DNA from: Isoetes taiwanensis
Taxonomy: Eukaryota > Streptophyta > Lycopodiopsida > Isoetales > Isoetaceae
NCBI GenBank assembly: GCA_021234155.1
Contig: JAJEKV010000024.1
Span: 15,228,913 to 15,292,912, forward strand
Reading direction: 5' to 3'
DNA length: 64,000 nucleotides
Shown: positions 12,787 through 23,486 of the stretch, one piece after another
Layout of the letters: each line of letters opens with the position of its first letter
Position numbering within the stretch: position 1 is the stretch's first letter
The notes under the pieces: model-generated
What the model saw: the letters and a program-made list of their open reading frames with translations, nothing else
Told to the model about the DNA's origin: nothing
Database searches by the model: none
Translations under genes and position numbers: made by a program

Positions 12787-14195
12787 ATGGCTCGCCCAAC
12801 CCTGCAGCAGTGGTATTTAGACGGAGAGCATTGAGACCCTGCGGTTCCCTTTGATCTTCTTCACCCCTACCTGCTCCAGCAGGTAGACCTTATCTCCAAC
12901 ATGCAGGGCCATCCAGATTATGCTGCTTTTCTTCAGTTCTATTGTGAGGAGATTGTACCTGCATGCGTTTACAATGAAGACGATGAGCAGCTCTATCTTG
13001 ACTTCCACACCCTGCACCAGATGTTAGGGGGTGATGAGCATGGCCGCAATGTCATCAAAGGCATCAGACGGCGAGGGACCGACCTCCCTATTGTTACAAT
13101 AGATCGGGAAATTTGTTTTGAGGCCCGATTTACACTGGCCATTATCATGGACCAGTACATAGAGGATGAGGAGATTCCTGTTGAGCATTCTTCTACGCCT
13201 CTACCTCCTGACCCGGAAGATGACGAAGTCGTCGACGAGCAGGATTTCGTAAGGTGGAAGGAACTAGCCACAGAAGCCCCTGCTAGCCGACAGAAAGCCC
13301 TCAAGCTTGAAGGGTTAAACCTTCTTCCTACCGTACTCTTGAATAACCAAGAGTACCTGATTTTTGAGGATATCATGTGGGCCTACCGCGTTCTTACTGG
13401 GATCCGCCGCAAGAAGATAGAGATTCTCTATGATCTTGCGGAGTATTGCCAAGATGACTTCATCGACTTCACCACACCGGTTGTGCAACCCGCACAACTA
13501 GAGAACCCGCACAACTAGAGAACCTATTGGCATATCAGCCCGGAGAGCAAGAGCCCGTTGAGACTCTTTTGTCACTTCGCCAGTTCTTACTGAGTGACAC
13601 ACCCCAGCCTCCAGAAGAGCATTTTGCGGCCCAGACATGGCCTTCTCTCTCGGATCCGCCTTTGCAAATCACTATGGGAGAGGTGGATCAGGACGAGGAA
13701 GACCTTTGGGACACCAAGGTCAGCCTTAAGGATGACAGGGAAGAAGAAGAGGAGGAGGAGAAACTCCCCATCAACTTGGAAAAGGAAGCGGAGACCTCCA
13801 CCGACCCTCAGGTTAGGGCAATGGGCAACCATGTGGCCCGATTCTTTCTCTCAGCCTTCCGCCAAGGAGAGGTGCTATTTTTCTCCAAGAACCTAGGGCC
13901 TTCTTCTGAAGCTTCTTAGTGGGCGCTCCGAGCCATATCCACTTCAGCGGGCCATAAGAAGATTGACTATCACGTCACCACCATTACTTTGGTCCGTAGA
14001 GATTTGGCTATAGCAGCATTGGAGGACGTGGCGGGCTGCGCTAACATGCGCCTCCTTGTGGCGGCACCTCTGGCTACTTGCTTACCACCTGAGGCAGCAG
14101 CTTGAGCCGCCCTCTCTGCTAGCCCTAGCGCCACTTTGATGCGTTACCGTCCACCTCCTCAGCCAATGGACGAAGACGAGGGACCTAGCTCCTAA
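12787..14195 (+). pseudogene. WY protein gene, copy 1 (about 463 codons, broken)
   Basis: This is the partner gene of H3. It begins with a LQQWYLDGE motif (residues 7-15) and PDYAAFLQFYCEEIVP near 45, then an acidic linker, a block with LLPTVLLNNQEYLIFEDI, a Glu-rich acidic section, and a C-terminal block with RFFLSAFRQGEVLFFSKN. The same blocks occur in the same order in the copy at 55712-57136. Lesions: TGA at 12832-12834 where copy 2 has Trp; a 17-bp tandem duplication (13487-13503 and 13504-13520) that shifts the frame and creates a stop; and stops at 13917 and 14103. Allowing for the duplication the length is 464 codons including the stop. I recognise no known family. Confidence 0.75.
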
Positions 14196-14367
14196 ATAAT
14201 TGTATTATGTATTTTGCATTTGAAATAGCTGTAAAATTTTCATTGGCAATGTCTTAAGCCATGGTTATCACTCGTGATGTGTATCCTTTATGATTACTGT
14301 CTATTGTATCAAATCAATACATAATGCCAATATAATTTTGAATAAGTCTCTTCCATGACGAGTCATT

Positions 14368-14862
14368 ATGCCTCCTGGAATTGTTGGTACTATATACTCA
14401 TTCCGCCATTTTGCAGAAGAAACACTAGAGGAGTACGAAGAGAAGATCACAGACCAGATATTGAGGGATGACCAAGGACCTCCTGAACAAGATTACGGCC
14501 AAAGATACGGCGAGTATCCGGAGCGAGAAAGTGGAGATGAGATGGAGGAACCTGCAGAGCCAGAAGAACCTTGTGATCCGGACAAGGGGATGGAGATAGT
14601 TACCCTCCTCCGGGAACGGGCTTTCGACGACCTGAAATGGACCCTTTACCGCACATGGGACTATTGGAATATGTCCAGACATGAAGCTTTCGAGGATGCC
14701 AATGACCACCTGTGGCAAATCTTCTACGCACTAAGGAGGCTTTTCAATCTCCTCATCATTAGCCCCACTTGGGATTATCAACCCGTTATCATCCAGGCTT
14801 GGGCACGTTACAAGCTCGTCAGAGCTGTGTATTCCGTCATGTATCCCTTTGCAAACCCGTAG
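14368..14862 (+). CDS. Accessory ORF after WY, unrecognised acidic/helical protein
   Basis: 164 residues, intact. The N-terminal half is acidic (GDEMEEPAEPEEP), with Tyr- and Glu-rich stretches. The C-terminal half is helical with many Trp/Tyr/Arg (LYRTWDYWNMSRHEAFED). It lies between the WY gene and gag in the same orientation. No counterpart was seen near the other two H3-WY copies. Being intact among broken neighbours may be chance or recent use. Function unknown. Confidence 0.55.
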   Translation: MPPGIVGTIYSFRHFAEETLEEYEEKITDQILRDDQGPPEQDYGQRYGEYPERESGDEMEEPAEPEEPCDPDKGMEIVTLLRERAFDDLKWTLYRTWDYWNMSRHEAFEDANDHLWQIFYALRRLFNLLIISPTWDYQPVIIQAWARYKLVRAVYSVMYPFANP

Positions 14863-15082
14863 GCCGGATCTTCCAGTTTTGTGTTCCTATGCTTCAGTAT
14901 GACTAAGGAAGTGGTCTGTATCAGGTCCACTTATGTATTATATAACTATAAGTTTATAACTACTTTCAGTGTGAAGTTCTTCAATGTAACAGTTACTTCG
15001 CTTATAATTAAAATCTTCCGTCGTTTTTCGTGTTCACTTTGTTTTCTCGACACTACCTAAAATGATCTTGCTGTGAGACTTA

Positions 15083-15962
15083 ATGTTACTGCAATTTTGC
15101 TTATATCGTCTTATGTTTAATATAGCCGGCGCACGCAACGCCGCCTGGAAGACACCCTCAAACGCCAGTCAGTTAACACCCGAACAAGAATTGATGTTGA
15201 TGAAAAGACAGCTAGGCGAGTTACAGGCCTATGTGTTGCATGCTAACCCACCACAGCATGTACAAGAAGACGGACCGGAGTTACCTCCGTTGCCGCCTAG
15301 TCCACCTACACAGCAGCCGTCCCCACCAGAAACCAGCCCTCTACCTGCGCGAAAGAGGCCCCACTCTAAACGCCGACGGAGCTCCTCCAGAGACAGTGCT
15401 ACCTCTTCAAAATCTGCCACTTCAGTGTCATCTGAATCGTCCGCATCATCTGGTGGCAATGCAAAGCGCCGAGATAAGGAGTACCACAAGACGGTCGATA
15501 CAGCTATAACTAGTATATGGAAGAATAGAAAATTGGCCCAGTTTGATGGGAAATCTAGAGGCGGATTGAATGCCGAATCCTGGTTGGACGAAATGAAGGA
15601 GTTCGGGAGGTCCTATGGCATGACAGAAAAGGATACAGGAAAGGTTGCCACCACAAACCTTACCGGAGCTGCCCGTATTTGGTGGAAGGGCTATGCCAGA
15701 GCCAAACATCTGGACAGGACTAGATGCAACTTCAGAAAGTTTGCCAAGGCCTTCAAGTCGCATTATGTGCCCCGTGCACACAAATGCCAACAGATCCAGA
15801 CTTTCTACAGGTTGGAGCATAAGAGCATGTCCGTACAGGCTTACACGGATGAGTTTATGCGCTTTGAGGTCAGTATGTACCGGTATGAATGAGAAAAGGG
15901 CGGGGAAGGCTATATTGAGGGATTGGCACCATCAATCAAACGGATGGTTAAGGCCATAGACC
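15083..15962 (+). pseudogene. Gag polyprotein (retrotrans_gag), frameshifted
   Basis: An open frame of 269 codons encodes a Pro/Ser-rich and Lys/Arg-rich N-terminal half, then the typical Ty3/gypsy capsid signature: AESWLDEM, then GAARIWWKGYAR, then FAKAFKSHYVPRAH and FYRLEHKSMSVQAYTDEF. The frame breaks at about 15890, and the continuation (GYIEGLAPSIKRMVKAID) lies in another frame. A decayed CCHC zinc knuckle is visible near 16247-16290, where the phrase ending HFMRNCPY keeps the last His and Cys. Gag would form the virus-like particle. Confidence 0.88.
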
Positions 15963-16254
15963 AAATCGATTCTTGCAGACGCCGAGGCTAAAGCATTGAG
16001 CCTCGAGGAGGACACACCAAGGAATCGAAGATCCGCGCCCCGCTCCTTACTTCCACCACGGCCGCCCACACCTTACAAACCCTCGCTTCGCCAAGTCCGG
16101 GGCCCTCGCCAGTAACTCTTATGGCCGCCGGAAGAAGAAAGTCGCCTTTAGCACGCCCGGATAAGCGTAACAATGCCGGTGAAGGAAGTTCTAACCTCTT
16201 ACGATCCATTCCTAAAGAGGCGGAGAACAGCTCAGCCAGATAAGGCATGCTACA

Positions 16255-16848
16255 GTGTATGAGGCCCGACACTTCATGCGAAATTGTCCATATGTTACCC
16301 AGACGCCTACCGCCATGGCCGACCTCGATTGGGACGATCTTGAGTCAACACTACCTGCTGATGAGGACGCTCCCGAGTACATTCACGGTGTGTCTCATAT
16401 CCTTGCAGCTATAGAAACCGGCAATGCTGAAAGTCAGCCTGCTGTCATTTCCACCATAGGCCAAGTAGACAGTAAGCCTTTCGTAATCCTTATGGATACG
16501 GGGAGTACACATAATTTTGCTTCTCCTAGAATGGCCCAGGTCCTATAACTGGAAACCCTAAGGTCACGACCGAGGCCTGTCACTTTAGCCAGTGGTAAGG
16601 TTAGACATACTCATGGTTGTCGCATCAATCTTAAGATGCAGTTGCCCGGCGCACCAGTTGCTATGGGTGCCGAGTTAATGGATATTGGCAAATACGACCT
16701 CATTGTTGGTATGGAATTCTTGGCATCTGCAAAAGCCAACATAGACTGCGAGAAGAGAGAAGTTACCTTCAACGCAGCTAATGGAGCCCGCGTAACTATA
16801 AAAGGTGAACCATTCAACCCTATCATGCAGTCTATGTCCATCCGATAG
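16255..16848 (+). pseudogene. Retropepsin-like aspartic protease of pol
   Basis: The active site LMDTGSTHNFAS is visible at about 16490-16526, and a second conserved block (DLIVGMEFLA) is near 16708. A TAA at 16546-16548 and a TAG at 16846-16848 interrupt an otherwise continuous frame. The family cleaves the Gag-Pol polyprotein. Confidence 0.88.
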
Positions 16849-18064
16849 TTAGATAAAGCTATACGCAAGCAAAAGCTCCTCTGCGTTATCAGCCTTGCTT
16901 CCATTGAGTCAGATGCTAAGCAAAACCAAGTAATCAATACCTTGCCACGGGGGATTGCCAGTATCCTCCGCGAATTTAGCGATCTTTTCCCAGACGAGAT
17001 CCATAAGCTTCCTCCTTTCAGAGGAGAATGTGAAATAGCTTTAGAGCCAGGTACTAAGCCTACCAGCAAGGCCCCGTACCATATGAGTCCCCCCAGAGTT
17101 GGCAGAGCTTAAGAAGCAACTTCAAGAGCTACTAAACCTAGGTTTTATTCGACCTAGTGTTTCGCCCTTTGGCGCTCCTATTCTTTTTGTAAAGAAAAAG
17201 GACGGCTCCTTGAGAATGTGTATTGATTATCGGCAACTCAACAAGCATACCATCAAGAATCGCTATGCTTTGCCTAGGGCATATGATCTAATGGATCAGT
17301 TGCAAGGAGCCAAGTATTTTTCAAAGATTGATCTTCACTCCGGATATCATCAGATAAGGATTAAAGAGGAGGACATCCATAAATCTGCTTTTCGCACTAG
17401 ATATAGGCATTATGAGTTTACCGTTATGCCTTTTGGGTTAATGAATGATGTTTTCCGACAATACTTGGATGATTTTGTTGTTATTTTCTTTGACGACATT
17501 CTCATCTATAGTAAGACTCTAGAGGAGCATGAGAAACATCTTAGACTGGCTCTACAAAAGCTTAGACGTCATCAGCTTTTTGCCAAGTTCTCTAAGTGCA
17601 AGTTTGCCACTCCAAAGGTTGATTATTTGGGCCATGTCATTTCCGCAGAGGGAATTGCTACAGATCCGGCAAAGATAGAGGCCGTAAGGGAATGGCCTAT
17701 TCTAGGAAATGTCTCCGAGGTTCGAAGTTTCTTGGGATTAGCAGGATACTATCGAAAATTTGTAAAGGATTTTGCAAGGATTGCAGCACCTCTTACAAAT
17801 CTTACAAAGCATGAGAAGGTGAAGGATTGGATGGAGCACTGGAAGACTAAGGTTCAGGGAAGTTTCCAGCAGCTTAAAGATGCCTTAACGCCGCCACCCG
17901 CTCTCACGCTGCCCGATCCTGACAAGGATAAACTAGTGGCCACAGATGCCACTCAAATTGCCACTGGTGGAGTCCTAATGCAGGAGGGGAGGGTTATTGC
18001 CTATGATTCAAAGAAGATGAACGAGACGAGTAACAAATACCCTACCCATGATCGAAATTGTTAG
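16849..18064 (+). pseudogene. Reverse transcriptase of pol, internally deleted
   Basis: Recognisable Ty3/gypsy RT: the linker region ends at YHMSPP, a C-run frameshift follows near 17090, then [49 protein letters not shown] and the catalytic [11 protein letters not shown] (about 17484-17516). The part between PFGL and MNDVF (junction about 17440) is missing 11-12 residues that Ty3/gypsy RTs normally have, the segment with the N-A-P-A-T-F type motif. The catalytic motif is FFDD rather than the usual FLDD. The downstream connection to RNase H starts here and breaks at about 18060. Confidence 0.9.
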
Positions 18065-18341
18065 TCGTTGTTCGTGCTTTCTTAAGATATGGAGACACTA
18101 CCTCCTTGGTAGAAGATTCCAATTGGACACGGATCACCAAAGTCTCCGTTATTTATCCACCCAACCGAATCTCAACCTCCGTCAGAGGAGATGGATGGAA
18201 TTTCTCGAAGAATATGAGTTTGAGATCATGTATAAGCCTGGCAAGCACAATGTGGTTGCGGATGCATTGTCACGCCATCCCTTGGTAACCAAACCCATTG
18301 TAATGCAATTTCTACACTCACCAAAGGAGTTTGGGAAATGA
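18048..18341 (+). pseudogene. RNase H domain of pol
   Basis: After a frameshift from the RT frame, the sequence reads WRHYLLGRRFQLDTDHQSL, then WMEFLEEYEFEIMYKPGKHN and VADALSRHP. This is the usual RNase H C-terminal half of gypsy elements. The first catalytic Asp ([12 protein letters not shown]) is in the preceding frame near 17938-17973. Confidence 0.88.
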
Positions 18342-19059
18342 TAGAACGCACCACGGCCCACGGATCCCGAAGTTCGCGTGAAATTTGGGCTAGTTTGAGT
18401 ACGGAGGCACGCACAGATAAAGAACGCGAAGCTTTCCGTTCGTATAAGAAAGAGGGCAATTTGTTATATCACAAAGATAAGTTGTGTGTACCTCAGACTT
18501 CCGGAGTGCGTAAACTAATCCTCCACGACACACACAACAGCCCTATAGCTGGACATGCAGGTTTTATGAAGACCTATTTTAAGATTCGCTCCAGCTATTT
18601 CTGGCCTTCGATGAAAAAGGACATTGCCAGATATATTAAGCAGTGTCAGGTGTGTCAGCAAACCAAGGCTGAACAATTAAGAGTTCCAGGAGAGTTGCAA
18701 CCTCTGGATGTGCCCAACGCAAAGTGGGAAGTGATAACCATGGATTTCATTGTGGGACTTCCACGAACTCTCCGTGGATATGATGCACTAATGGTGGTCG
18801 TCGACAAATTGTCAAAAATGGCTCACTTCTTGCCATGTCGTACCACCGACACCGCCTTCGACACCGCCTTGCTTTTTGCAAAGGAGATCTTCAGGTTGCA
18901 CGGAATGCCGCGGGTTATTGTATCTGACAGGGATCCCAAATTTGTAAGTGCATTCTGGAAAGATTTCTTCACCACCATCCAGACCAAGCTTGCTATGAGT
19001 ACAGCCTATCATCCTCAGACGGATGGTCAGACAGAACGTACCAATCGTATTATAGAGGA
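18338..19059 (+). pseudogene. Integrase, N-terminal zinc finger and most of the catalytic core
   Basis: An HHCC zinc finger (AGHAGFMKTYFKI, CQVCQQTKAE) precedes the DDE core: ITMDFIVGLPRT, IVSDRDPKF and TDGQTERTNR are all present. The reading frame is cut at 19059 exactly where a Helitron begins. The codons resume without loss at 22665. Confidence 0.92.
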
Positions 19060-20739
19060 CTAGTAACGGTGTCCAGCGTTGCTGGGCATAAGTTTGAAAA
19101 CTTGTAAATGAGAAACTTACGTATAATTCATTATAACTTCACCTTAACACGTGAGTACAATAAGCACTTTACTTAGAAAAATGAACGCGTGAATACAATA
19201 AGCACATTACTTAGAAAAATACCTTTGCTGCCTTGGAACCAAGAATTGTATCTATGTTTCACGTAAACATGGCCTACATTCCACAATTCACACTACTAAA
19301 TTAACTTATTTTGACCTGAATTTCTTTGTCTTAATATGAATTTTTAGAGCATACAGAAATTAATGACGTGCAAAGCACAATAGATTATTGATTTTTTATT
19401 GATTTTGAGTATACTTGGCTGCGTATAAAACAATCAGACAAAACTATCAGACATAAAACCATGTGCAAGACATGCACACGTGCATTTACTCCCACATACA
19501 GATTTTCATGCAAGGCATGGGGATGCATCTAGCATCCATCTTGTTTTCTATAAGAATGGGATGCATTTCTTAAGTTTATATCTTGAATCTTGGCTATATT
19601 CCTTCTGTTTCACGTAGCAAGGGATTCTTTAGGTTGTTGACTCGAATTGATGATGCAGAAATTGATTCCATTGAAAAATAATCATGTATATTAAAAGGCA
19701 ATCCGAAAGAAACTTTCAATTAGCACTTTTAACAAACAAAAACTGTGGATGTTGCTGCTATTACATATGCAAGTGCCCTTGCGCATCAAATCCGTATACT
19801 CTTCAGTTTCGTGTCAAGGCTGCAACCGAGAAAAATGATTATTATAAGTTAATAGATTATTAAATCTTCATACATCATGGATATGGTTTTTAATATATCT
19901 ATAAATATAGTATTTCTTAGTGAAGTCTGAACCATCTGCCAATATAATTGAAATGCTGCTGATTATTTAGAAACAACAGAAATGAAAGCAGCCTGCAAAG
20001 ACATACGAAATAATAAGAAAAAAGAAAGAGAGACCATATCTCCATGATCTAGATGCTCAATCCTTGGGTTATGCTTCAAAAAATGTTGCAGGAAAGCTAT
20101 TGTACATGTTTTCAGCAGTTTTCTTGAATCTTATTAGTTTGCAGTTTTATCAATTAGAAGAGTCAGATCCACTTGCGTTAAAAACACGGCTATGAAGAGA
20201 AGTCCTATACTTAGGAGGACTGCCAAAGTAGGATAAAGGGACTCTGGCACTGGATTTGTTATAGCTCCCATCGATGGAGCCTGCAAGAACCATATAGAGA
20301 CCCTCATTACTGGGATCAAATGTTATCCATCTTACCCAACCAAGATGGCCACTTCACCAGAAACTATCAATAGTGTGACCAGTTGATCAACAAATAGCAA
20401 ACAAACATATGAAGTACCAAGAAGAGGATCTGTTACAGAAATTTAAATAGTCATGAAAAGCTCTCGCAACATGGCAGAGCTGGCAAAAGCATTTACAGCA
20501 TCCTTCCAAGCATGGAAAAATCTACAGTCAACATCTCAAAACTTAGCCTAAATTGACATGTGGAAAAATTGAAATCAAAGGAGCACCATTCTTTACAAAG
20601 TTTTACAGCCGTAGATATCTGTTGTAGCAGCATATATATGAGGAATAATGTGTGCCACTTTCGTCTTGGTTGAGAAGTCTAGACTATATTTTTATAAGCT
20701 TGCTGCCAAGCATTTTGCTCCACTTTATTTGTTTATTCC

Positions 20740-20945
20740 CGGCCCATAAAAGTTGATGCCTCTAGCGAAGATGATCGTAAAATCCAAACAAATGAAAATA
20801 GACTGTTTGAGCCTGTACATGTGCAGACTATATTTTGATAACCTTGCTGCCAAGCATTCCCAAACAAATGAAAATAGACTGTTTGAGCCTGTACATGTGC
20901 AGACCATATTTTGATAACCTTGCTGCCAAGCATTTTGCTCCACTT
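20740..20945 (+). repeat. Tandem duplication within the Helitron
   Basis: A unit of about 75 bp that includes AAACAAATGAAAATAGACTG and TTGATAACCTTGCTGCCAAG occurs twice, with a third partial copy near 21010. Confidence 0.85.
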
Positions 20946-22029
20946 TACTTGTTTCTGTGTCCCAGCCCATAAAAGTTGATGCCTCTGGTGAAGATGCTCA
21001 TGAAACCCAGACGAATGAAAATAGACTGCTTGAGCCTGTCCAACTATTCTTCAACAGACAACTTGGCAATGTCAAATCCTTGTAGACTTTTGACGCCCTA
21101 CATACCCTATAATGGCCATGGTGTATGAACAGAGCCATGCTGCGGTAACCTAGTGAGGAAACGAAGCTGCAAGCTAAACGAAGTGTAGGGAGGTCGGCAC
21201 ATATACAAAAATCATGGGCAAAGCGACATTGCCATGCCATCTCGATACCAAATGATAAACCTTAGATGTTGCCATGCCATTGCAATTGGCCAAATTTGAA
21301 CCCATTTGAACATCCAGCTACAATTCGAAACTTCCTGTATGATTTAATTTTAGCTGGCCTGACATGCATGTGATACTCCAATAGTAAATAAGGTAACATT
21401 CGCTCAATCTTACCAGGTTCAGGTTAATCTGCTAGCAAAAATCTCATCACTCCATTAGCAAGCATTTCGCCATTTTCAGTTCTGCAAGGTTGGTTAAACA
21501 AACAAAGGATTGTGAATCAATGAATCTGCAATGCTGCATGCACATTTGTAAAGATGGTAGAAATTAGACGTCCATGAATGCATTGCAAGTACTATATGTA
21601 GCTTTATATTATTAGCAGAAACCTTTTGTGTCATTTTTGTAGCTTTCAAGTCCATATAAGAATACCACACTAATATATGAAAACTGCCGTATGCTATCAG
21701 ATATTTTTCAACTCAAAGTAATTTTATCCATGAAATAAGACTAAAAAAAATGGGCATGAACATGGAAACCAAAGAGAGGGGCAGAACATGACATCGACGT
21801 ATAGAAGACAAAGCTTACTGCAGGATCAGAACTGGAATCGTCCACACAAAAATTGCCCTTATCTTTTATGTTCCTGACTCCTATATCTGCAAAAACAAAG
21901 ATGAAGTCTAAGGGCCTAAATATTATTTAGAATGAAGCAATGGACGTTCACCTTTTCATCACGCTGTAGCTCGAATTGTACTTTCCAACTAAACCCTGAC
22001 TTACTTTGTTTCGATTGCCATGACTTGCC

Positions 22030-22500
22030 AATTCTTCAAGAACCTTATCACGAACAACACGTGCCGGAAGACAAACTTCCCAACCAACTTTTGAAAACCG
22101 ATCATAGGATGGTTAAGACGCTCACAAAGAGGAGCACGGTCCCTGTAACTTCCTTCAGCCTACTCCACAGTGACGGAACTCCCTAATGCCATTGCCATGC
22201 CGTAGCTAGGTTTTTTTTTTTTTTTTTTTTTTTGTTCTTACATAGTGCTCAAAAACCATATCACGAACAACACATGCTGGAAGCCGAACTTTCGAACCAG
22301 CTTTTGAAAACCCATCATAATGGTTAAGACGCTCATAAAAAGGAGCACGGTCCCTGTGACTTTCCTTCAGCCTACTCCATAGTGATGGTTGCATCATTGC
22401 CATGACGTAGCTAGTTATTTTTTTTTCTGTGTTTTACGCTCAAAAAAAGGAGCACGGTCCCTTAACTTTCCTTCAGCCTACTCCATAGTGACGGAACTCC
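22030..22500 (+). repeat. Three repeats of up to about 160 bp within the Helitron
   Basis: Each contains the phrase AAAAAGGAGCACGGTCCCT (or close to it) and CTTCAGCCTACTCCA. The first two also contain CACGAACAACAC. They are separated by T-rich runs. Related text is at 3740-3900. Confidence 0.85.
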
Positions 22501-22664
22501 TTGGACCCTGGTTGCAGATCTGTATGCCCCGAGGATTCCATCAGTAAAAAGAAACCCTAAGAAAAGGTATGTTGGAAGGAAGGGTCAAGATGTTGCCACG
22601 TGGCATTAATGAATAAAAACCGTCCGATTTGGCGTGGTCCATTACACAACATTATAATATAAGA

Positions 22665-23141
22665 TATGCTAAGAAGTTATGTGTGGAGTAAGCAATCCCA
22701 ATGGGCTGACTATATTTATCTGGTCGAGTTTGCCTACAACAGCATGAAACAGGAGTCTTCCAGAATGTCTCCCTTTATGATAAACTATGGTTATCAATGT
22801 CTTACACCAGACACCTGGCATAACCCTGTTTCTAAAGTGGAGGTTTCTCAACAACTCCTTTTGGAAATGCAGGCCTTGGTTGAAGAAGTTCGTGGTTACT
22901 TGTTAGCTGCACGCAGCCATCAGAAAAGTGTAGCGGATAAACACAGAACCCCACGAATCTTCCAGGTGGGCGAATCAGTTTGGCTTAAGATCAAAGTAAA
23001 ACAAGCCAAGCTTAAAATTGGTAACTGCAAGAAGTTGGCACCAAGATGGGCCGGACCGTTCAAAATTACTGAGCGTGTTGGAGAGCAGGCATATCGCTTG
23101 GATCTGCCGCCCCGCTTGAAGATCCACAGGTCTTTCACGTG
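22665..23141 (+). pseudogene. Integrase C-terminal part
   Basis: Continues the DDE core after the Helitron: WADYIYLVEFAYNS, then the long helix and an SH3-like section with GESVWLKI, KLAPRWAGPFKI and YRLDLPPRLKIH. A single-base frameshift lies at about 23138, where a HVSLLK phrase moves to the next frame. Confidence 0.92.
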
Positions 23142-23486
23142 AGTCTTCTGAAACAACACACCCCTGATCCAGAGGAGGTTTTGGAAACCCCAACCCTCCT
23201 GGAAATGACAGAGGAGCAGCTAGAGATAGTGCCTGAAGCTCTCCTTGATCGAGCTTATAAACAGACCAGGAGGACTCAAATGTTGCAATACTTGGTTAAG
23301 TGGAAGCACTTACCAGTTGAGGATGCTACCTGGGTGATGAAGATAGACCTTGATAAGCACTATCCGGACTTCATGCGCGAATCTCAAGGCCGCACCATCA
23401 ACGATGCTATCAACCCCGCTCCCGGCGGTAAGCTTGAAGGCTTCATTCGCCGAGAATCTCACAGTAGAGGGGTAGATGCATCGTAG
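23139..23486 (+). CDS. Chromodomain at the integrase C terminus
   Basis: Reads HTPDPEEVLETPTL, then EALLDRAYKQTRRTQML, YLVKWKHLPVEDATW and KHYPDF, which is a chromodomain of the kind found at the end of chromovirus integrases. In known chromoviruses this domain directs integration by contacting modified chromatin, often methylated H3 tails. That is relevant because this element also carries an H3 gene with an altered tail. About 50 less conserved residues follow. Confidence 0.9.
   Translation: MSLLKQHTPDPEEVLETPTLLEMTEEQLEIVPEALLDRAYKQTRRTQMLQYLVKWKHLPVEDATWVMKIDLDKHYPDFMRESQGRTINDAINPAPGGKLEGFIRRESHSRGVDAS

Larger units (their letters stand above)
19060..22664 (-). mobile_element. Non-autonomous Helitron inserted in the integrase gene
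   Basis: Read on the minus strand it starts TCTTATATTATAATG, ends CTAG, and has a hairpin (GCCCAGC, AAC, GCTGGAC) about 12 bases before the end. It lies between an A (19059) and a T (22665), with no target duplication, as Helitrons do. Removing it restores the integrase frame across the junction without losing a base. It holds no Rep/helicase gene. Contents: AT-rich sequence, a tandem duplication at 20740-20945, a poly-T run near 22210, and three copies of a unit of up to about 160 bp at 22030-22500. The size is 3,605 bp. Confidence 0.92.
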
